64,000 nucleotides of DNA from the NCBI GenBank assembly GCA_008973525.1, contig WACJ01000058.1, forward strand, positions 62,001 to 126,000, written 5' to 3'. Positions within the stretch are counted from its first letter, which is position 1; each line of letters begins with the position of its first letter. This document shows positions 58,007 through 64,000 of this stretch, one piece after another. Origin of the DNA: Stenopsyche tienmushanensis. Lineage: Eukaryota > Arthropoda > Insecta > Trichoptera > Stenopsychidae. A program made the position numbers and the translations under genes. The notes under the pieces were generated by a model. It saw only the letters and a list, made by a program, of their open reading frames with translations, had not been told where the DNA came from and searched no databases.

Positions 58007-58581
58007 TCAGGTCAGTCCAAAAGTTCGTGCGCATTTTTTTCAAAGTGTAAATAAAACACAATTTAACATTAGATTTCGAACTTGACGAAATTTGTCATCG
58101 CTTGACAATCGTTTTAGCTTTTTTTGGTAACAGATGACGAAAAATGAATTATTTATCACAACGTTACAAAAGAAAGACAGTGGATAAATAAAGATAATCT
58201 AAATCCAACAATAAAGTTGTCTTTAATTCCTAAAAATAAACTATAATCTCGAACACCGCTTCAAAAAATTTGTGAATTTAATTGGGAGCTATTGCCGCAT
58301 CCTGGTTACTCCCGGAATATTTCCCCAAATGATTTTCAGTTATCTTGTGCTTTAAAAATTATTTTACTAGGGAAAAAGTTAAATTCTAAACAGGATGTAT
58401 CAAATGGACTTTCAAGTTTTTTTTAAGTCAAAACCAGTGTCTTTCTACAGCAATGGAATTATAAAGCTACCTGTAAGATGGCAGAGGAAAATATACCATT
58501 GATTAAAATATTAAATTGTGTTTAATTTATACTATTTAAAAAAAATCTCAAAAATGCGCACGAACTTTTGGACTGACCTGA
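58007..58581 (+). mobile_element. mariner element with 32-bp perfect terminal repeats
   Basis: Left end TCAGGTCAGTCCAAAAGTTC and onward is repeated perfectly in inverse over 32 bp at 58550-58581. Both ends are flanked by TA (58005-58006 and 58582-58583), the mariner target duplication. At 575 bp it is under half the usual 1.3 kb, so it is an internal-deletion derivative. Perfect terminal repeats around a badly decayed coding region suggest relatively recent mobilisation by a transposase supplied elsewhere. Confidence 0.9.
58130..58500 (+). pseudogene. mariner transposase remnant: first and third Asp blocks
   Basis: Plus-strand reading gives TDDEK-stop-IIYHNVTKERQWINK (first Asp block, normally TGDEKWI-x-YDN, with TGA replacing the Trp codon). 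It then gives NWELLPHPGYSRNISPNDFQ (third block, normally HPPYSPDLAPSDYH, with the catalytic Asp region altered) and a C-terminal GKKLNSKQDVSNGLSSFF. The second Asp block (H-x-DN-x-x-x-H) and the N-terminus are missing. It is not functional. Confidence 0.82.
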
Positions 58582-58982
58582 TACTTCTCTCAAAAGATTT
58601 TATCATTGTTAGTGTCTCAGAATCCTTCAAATTACATACATAGTACTTGTCATCTTTGAAATAATGCCCGATGAAAGTAAAGTAAGCTTTTTGTGTAATG
58701 AATACAAATTCATAACTCTCAGAGCGGCAAATGGCCACAAGAAAACAAAGATCTGCTTGGGTCGTAATTTAAATCAACGTTCTGATATGCCGACATGGAT
58801 TGTTATAAAACGATTAAAAATATTCTTTTCGAGAAAATTTTAACAGATTTCTTTGCAACCACAAGCTGTTTAATTTTAAATTTAAAGACAATTCTTTAAT
58901 AATAATGAAATTTTACTCGAAAAATCCATTACTTTAGTCAAAGTCAGTTTTATCGTATTTGTTTTTAATATAAATATTAATA

Positions 58983-59215
58983 CACTTGGATCTGTTTTTA
59001 TGCAGATCTTTTTAAGCGATTTTGAAGTTATGCGGTTTTTTATGCGAATACAAACTTTTTTAATGCAATTTTTGGTACATTCTATCACAATGATTTGAAG
59101 TTATGCCGTTTTTAAAAATAATGGGACCTATCCCTCAGTTTTCTATGTAGTTCAAGATTTTTTTTTATGCGATTCCCCGTGGAACGTATCCATCGCATAA
59201 AAACAGACCCAAGTG
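58983..59215 (-). mobile_element. complete R2 MITE, 233 bp, TA-flanked
   Basis: Ends CACTTGGATCTGTTTTTATG and, reverse-complemented, CACTTGGGTCTGTTTTTATG differ at one position and are flanked by TA on both sides (58981-58982, 59216-59217). The interior has repeated CGCATAAAAA and GCATAACTTC motifs. TA duplication suggests Tc1/mariner-type mobilisation; there is no coding sequence. Truncated relatives lie at 11170-11235 and 21795-22142, and probably at 54898-54938. Confidence 0.78.
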
Positions 59216-59219
59216 TAAT

Positions 59220-61790
59220 TTATAATCTATTTGATATTAAATTTTATGGCATTTCTTCTTATTGACTGATTTCATCCATATATATGAGATGCTTCCATAA
59301 GAAATATAATTTGTAAATACCTCTGGTAATGGTATATTTATTAATCATTTTCAAATTGAACGTTGTATTGGAATTTACCATGCACAAAGCACAGAAAAGT
59401 TAAATAATCCTTTGCCAGAAAATTTCTTCGAATTTATTTTGAAGATGCTGCAAGACTGTAAAAACCGCATTTCGCCAAAACCTCACTCGAAATTGGTCAC
59501 AAATTCAATTTCGACAAAATTAGGTCTCCAATAAGCAAAAAATATATTGCAGCATTTCCATTGACTCGAGGCGATTCAAAGCATTGCGGATAAAAGAAAA
59601 TTGAAGTGAGTGTCTTAATCCAAAGAATCACATCCATCTTAAGTGCTTGGGGTTGAACAAACACATTTGAAGAACTCTCATACGAAAAATCCTCAGAAGC
59701 AATACAAAATCATCAAAAGGTTTCAATCTAAAAATAAATTTAAAATAGCTATAGTTCTTCAGCATTATTTGAATTGAATAAATAACATGTTAACTTATAT
59801 ATATATGTTTATATATCAATAATCCCTGATGGAATTGTATTGTTTTGCGGTGATAAATAGTGCAAGTTTAAGTATGTACTCAGTATGTTTTTGAAGCAAA
59901 CAAAGCTGTAAAACAACTCTAAAGATGACGTAAACTTCAACATTGCCCAGAAACTTAAAGAAGAAGTGATATAATTAGTTTTACTAATGAGGTTTCTCAG
60001 GAACTGAGCAATAAAGTTTTAGTTTTCGATTAGATCCTATTTATATAGGGCAGATATTGCAGCAAGTCATCGTCTAACCACAGTATTTATTAAAAGCTTC
60101 ATTTCGAAAATAATACATCATCATGAGCTAAAATTCTTTACATAAGGATTCATAGTATTTTTATTTTTGCTTTAAACTTTTTTCTTTTTCATTTGGGATC
60201 GTTCTTTTGCAATTTATTCGAAAATAATGAAATGTTATAGAATATATAGATGCTAAAATATCATCCCAAAAATGTAACATCGAATACATTCATATTGAAA
60301 TCAACTTTTAGTTGATTCAAATTGATAAGCCATTTGTGAATATAAATTTATTTCCACTGATAAAATACAATATATAAATATGCAAAAGGCCCTTAAAAGC
60401 GGGATGGCTTGTATTTAAATGGGTAATATATTCGATCCCAATTTTAAGATAAATAATTATGAATATTTTAAGCATACAATTCTGCTGTTGAATAATTGAT
60501 TACCCTACGATCGAACATAAGAATACATATTTCACCGGAATGATATCGATATTGCCAAAGCTCGCAGCGATCGACCTAAAAGCTCCGCAAATGAAGAATC
60601 AGCAAATAAGCCCCGAAACTGGCGCTTCTGGAGAACGTTCGAGTTTAATAAAGCGTCTTAAAGCGAGACATTGAATGATAGGCTGAATTTATTAATGTCG
60701 TAAACCAGGATAAGGAGAGAGGTAATTTGTGTTGTATGTAAGGAAAATTACACATTGTTACGACCAGTCCCGGGGGCGCCGTATATTCTGTCGCATTTTA
60801 AAGTCGTCTAGGCGAAAAGTATTTTTATCTCGATTTATAGCTCATCTAAATTTATCTGCGTCATTTCAGCTTTTCAAACTAGGGTGAAACATGAACTTGA
60901 AAAATAGGCTTGAATTAATATTTCAAGGGTTTTGGGCCGGTTGGGAACATTTTTGTGGAAGAGTGACCGAGGGCGCTCTCTGTGAAATTCGAATCTATTA
61001 CATAAATCTCCGGTTTCAATCACTTGCCCTTAAATCATGAGCCCATATAGAGCCCATAATTATAGCCATCTTAAATGCAAAACATGAAAGGAAATATTTG
61101 AGACCTTTTCTTCGATTTTATACTCCACGATTATCCTCTAATGTGCGCGATTTCAGCGATCATTTCCTTAAAAGGTTTGCGATATGTTCCTTTATTTGAA
61201 AGACGTTCTTCAAAGAAATATATAATAATGATTTGACTTCCCTTCAATGGTTTTAAAACCTTATTTGCTATTAAATATGATGGGAAATGCTAAAAAAATC
61301 ATTATCCAATATTGTATTATGATTGAATAAGATGAGTTCGCTTAATATCAACATTTAAAATTCATTCTCAAGGCATTATTCAAAATAAATTTATTCTCAA
61401 TATAGAAAGCTTTCACTTAATAATTCAAATGATATTTTAAAAAATATTTTCTTCTAGTGCCGGATAGATTGAATGAAATTTCCAAAGACAAGTCGTAAAA
61501 ATGCACAAAGTGCACTTGGAGAGGATTGCCTTTGTTGAATTCGATTATTTCAATAATGAATTGATCACATTATTTTATTACCGACCAACGATAGTTTTTG
61601 CAATTACAAAAGAATTCTAAGAATAAAAAGAGACCGTTCTTATATTACCAGTGTTCCACATTCATATAACAATAACCAATATTTGGTATGAACGTTCACG
61701 TTCAATTTCCAATATAATAATTTCTATATTTGGGTCAACAATTAAGATTAAACGTGTGTTTATCTTTTTTTTAAATTGACAGCTTCATCA
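59220..61790. other. AT-rich sequence, no gene seen
   Basis: A modestly GC-richer patch at 60540-61020 shows no exon-like frame that I can identify on either strand. No repeat copies were found. Confidence 0.5.
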
Positions 61791-61797
61791 TTCATAT

Positions 61798-62135
61798 TGT
61801 AGCGTGGGCGATTTACCATCCCCGCGTAGAAATGCTGTTAACAGTGACATCTTCCATCTCTCTTCAGGTGCAATGTGTTATTGTAACAGCGCCATCTCTT
61901 GTGGCCATGCGGAGATATTGCACCTGCATACCGACCGATCGCTTCTTGCGCGTGCGCCTTTGCCGGTTGGGTAGTGACGCACAGGAGGCGGGAGTCGGGA
62001 GAGTCATCGGTTAGCCTTGACTGCGGGAGGTCGTCCTTCCTACAGCCAGATCTTTCCGCCCCGTTTTTTCCAACCATTCGTCCAGCAATATCACGGCCCG
62101 ATAAAAGAACAGACCAGCACGTGGGGAACGTTAAA
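61798..62135 (+). repeat. GC-rich LTR-like repeat, copy 3
   Basis: It begins TGTAGCGTGGGCGATTTACC and follows copy 1 closely to GGGAGGTCGTCC. It then lacks about 50 bp carrying the AATAAA box, and resumes at CCATTCGTCCAGCAATATCA through GATAAAAGAACAGACC. It lacks the 28-bp TTAA insertion of copy 1. Overlapping frames on both strands here are by-products of GC content. No flanking duplication is certain. Confidence 0.6.
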
Positions 62136-62139
62136 ATAT

Positions 62140-63810
62140 CAATACATTGAGGAAGCTAACATTTTTGAATTTTAGCTCGTTCAAGTCATGCATTTATCTG
62201 CTTTCCTAAAAAAACCTATGAGTTCAAAATCAAATATCATTTTTTTTAATATGCAGAGAATCAAACTGTTTAATAAATATCAAGATTTTAATAAATTTGA
62301 TAAAGACTTCCCTAAAATTTTACGAAATTTATTCTTGATAAAAATATCACTTTAGATATGAGCTAAGTTGTACAAAACAATTCGAAACATTTAAAACTTT
62401 TACAATTATAGCGAACATCGAAAACTGAATCAAAGCTAGCAACTTCTGGCTGACTATTTTTACATTCTAATTTGTTCAAAGACAGGTTTATTCAACATGG
62501 ATATTTATATCATATCTATTTACACATTCTGAAACTGAAATAAGCTTTTAAATTTTAAACACTGTTTATTGTGCACGAACATCAACAGAAAAACTGCGTA
62601 TGAAACAGTGCAAAAAACTTTGATATACAATATTATACTTTCTATTATTTCCACCTTCACTCTTATTATAAATATATAAATCAATATATAACATAAACGT
62701 ATGGATTAATTAATTATAAGAGCATCGTCATACAATCATTCAATCCATATAGGCCATTCATCATCGGAGCCATTAACGTCAACGTTCTACTTTGGCGGTA
62801 ATGTATTATTGGCAAAGACATACAAAGTATTGACACAAATGAACCATATATTTTGATTAAATCTTGATAATTGTATTTATATACAAATGATATATTTCAC
62901 ATGTAATGTTATGCTTTTTTTGGTTCATATTTGAGTATTTGAATAGCAGATAAACATACTCTTTTTAGTGCCGACCGAAAAGCTGTAACTAAGCGAAAAA
63001 TTTCGAGCCAATTTGATATAATAATGTTTGAAGAAAATTCATTAAAAATGTAAGAATGTTTAATATAAAATATGTAGTATAAAATATTTTGAATAATTTA
63101 TAACAAAATTAATGTTAAAATTAAATAATTTGACAAAATAAATGATAATCCCATAAAGCGTTACCTGCCACAAAACGAGTGATTTGTGTAGTTAGTAAGA
63201 GTCTATATTATAGTATTATTGTATTTATAAATTATCATCATCATAAACTATCATATCATCATAAAACATCATCACATATCCATTCATCAAAGGCACCCAA
63301 ATCATAATTTTTGTTCACCCTCGTAAATTAATGTCAAATCGAGATATAACTTTAAGTTAATACTAATAGTATTATTAAGTCACTGGAAAATGCAATGCCT
63401 TTAAATATTTTTTTGATACACTTTATTTCTTATTCAATCGATGATACTAGTTAGTAATAGTTGCATTTAATTCCTTTTTCAAAATATACTTATATATGCG
63501 TTATAAACGTTTTTAAAGATATTTTGAAACAGAGTTTTCCCACGATGTGAATGTTAGGATGTCATCACAAACGCAGCGATATATCGTCGTTGGCACTTTG
63601 TCCACATGTTGTCAATAATGATTGTTGGCCAATACTAAGATATACATATATTTGATCTTAAAAATCGGCTTTATAAACATCATTAATCCGTCTATTTTCT
63701 TATGCAATTAAATTTAAACATCAACACCCTTATGAAAAATTACTAATTGTATGTTAATTAAATAAGGACACCTTTCTTTGAGTTTCTGGTCTTTCTGATT
63801 GATTACAATT
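62140..63810. other. AT-rich sequence, no gene seen
   Basis: An imperfect ATC-rich simple repeat lies at about 63228-63296. No reading frame or repeat family was recognised. Confidence 0.55.
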
Positions 63811-63814
63811 CGCT

Positions 63815-63985
63815 TAAAACTTTTTTTGTGCGATAGATGCGTTCCACAAAAAACCGCACAAAAAAATCTATGACTTAAATTTAAAAAAATAAGATACGTT
63901 TCATGGTTTTTTTAAAAACCGCATAACTTTGAAATATAAAATATACCCAAAATCGCACAAAAAAAATTAATAAAAAAATTAGGAA
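63815..63985 (+). repeat. R2-related repeat, copy b
   Basis: It aligns along its length with 50765-50940 (see the shared AAAACTTTTTTTGTGCG start). It ends in an A-rich stretch AAAATCGCACAAAAAAAATT close to the window edge, so its right end may be cut off. Confidence 0.55.
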
Positions 63986-64000
63986 AACAATAAGATAATT

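Noticed and set aside
27970..63590. Shared CGATATATCGTCG at 27971 and 63577 as piggyBac subterminal sites
   Set aside because: A 13-bp, largely palindromic AT-rich match can arise by chance, and no TTAA-flanked terminus exists near 63577.
1..64000. CRISPR arrays, rRNA operons, bacterial promoters or terminators
   Set aside because: No regularly spaced direct repeats or rRNA cores are visible, and splice sites plus transposon types show eukaryotic nuclear DNA.

Overview
This is eukaryotic, very AT-rich DNA, almost certainly from an arthropod and most likely an insect. Three things point there: a spliced class A G-protein-coupled receptor gene of an insect peptide-receptor type, a transposon load of mariner, piggyBac, hAT and RTE elements, and no bacterial-style gene packing. 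Nothing resembles an operon, rRNA, a functional tRNA gene or CRISPR. The species cannot be named from this window.

One host gene can be supported. It lies on the minus strand: a 135-bp exon at 42748-42614 (end of TM5 and start of intracellular loop 3) and the last coding exon at 32063-31554 (rest of loop 3, TM6, TM7 and the C-terminal tail). Both exons have canonical splice sites and are in phase 0. They are separated by an intron of about 10.5 kb. Exons for the N-terminus and TM1-TM5 were not found and probably lie beyond position 64000. The receptor resembles insect trissin-type or related peptide receptors, but the exact ligand is uncertain.

The rest is mainly a graveyard of mobile elements in gene-poor AT-rich sequence. 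Mariner/Tc1 relics sit at 901-1335, 2240-3008, 23795-23992, 24083-24850, 41405-41740 and 58007-58581. Relics of one hAT family sit at 3900-4460 and 10540-11095 (both with the C-terminal dimerisation region) and, as non-autonomous copies, at 37529-37877, 44638-45213 and 52379-52973. The end of a second hAT-like family lies at 45545-45590. TTAA-flanked piggyBac-like elements occur at 30966-31160, 33243-33451 and 36186-37325; the last holds a second, inner piggyBac relic (36451-37140) that keeps two pieces of its transposase. An RTE-type non-LTR retrotransposon relic on the minus strand covers 43974-44380 and 45785-46725. Three copies of a GC-rich LTR-like repeat lie at 41789-42195, 49075-49447 and 61798-62135. 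A tRNA-derived SINE-like sequence lies at 18355-18480.

Several dispersed repeats are defined only by comparing parts of this window: R1 (four copies with a GGTCC/GGACC inverted motif), R2 (a TA-flanked MITE with ends CACTTGGRTCTG and relatives), R3 (an inverted pair at 19.4-19.7 kb and 33.45-33.75 kb) and an inverted-terminal MITE at 32259-32470 and 52355-53123. The second copy of that MITE is interrupted by a hAT insertion. The receptor intron alone carries members of at least six of these families. No new defence or metabolic system is visible; the notable content is the nested transposons and the receptor gene.
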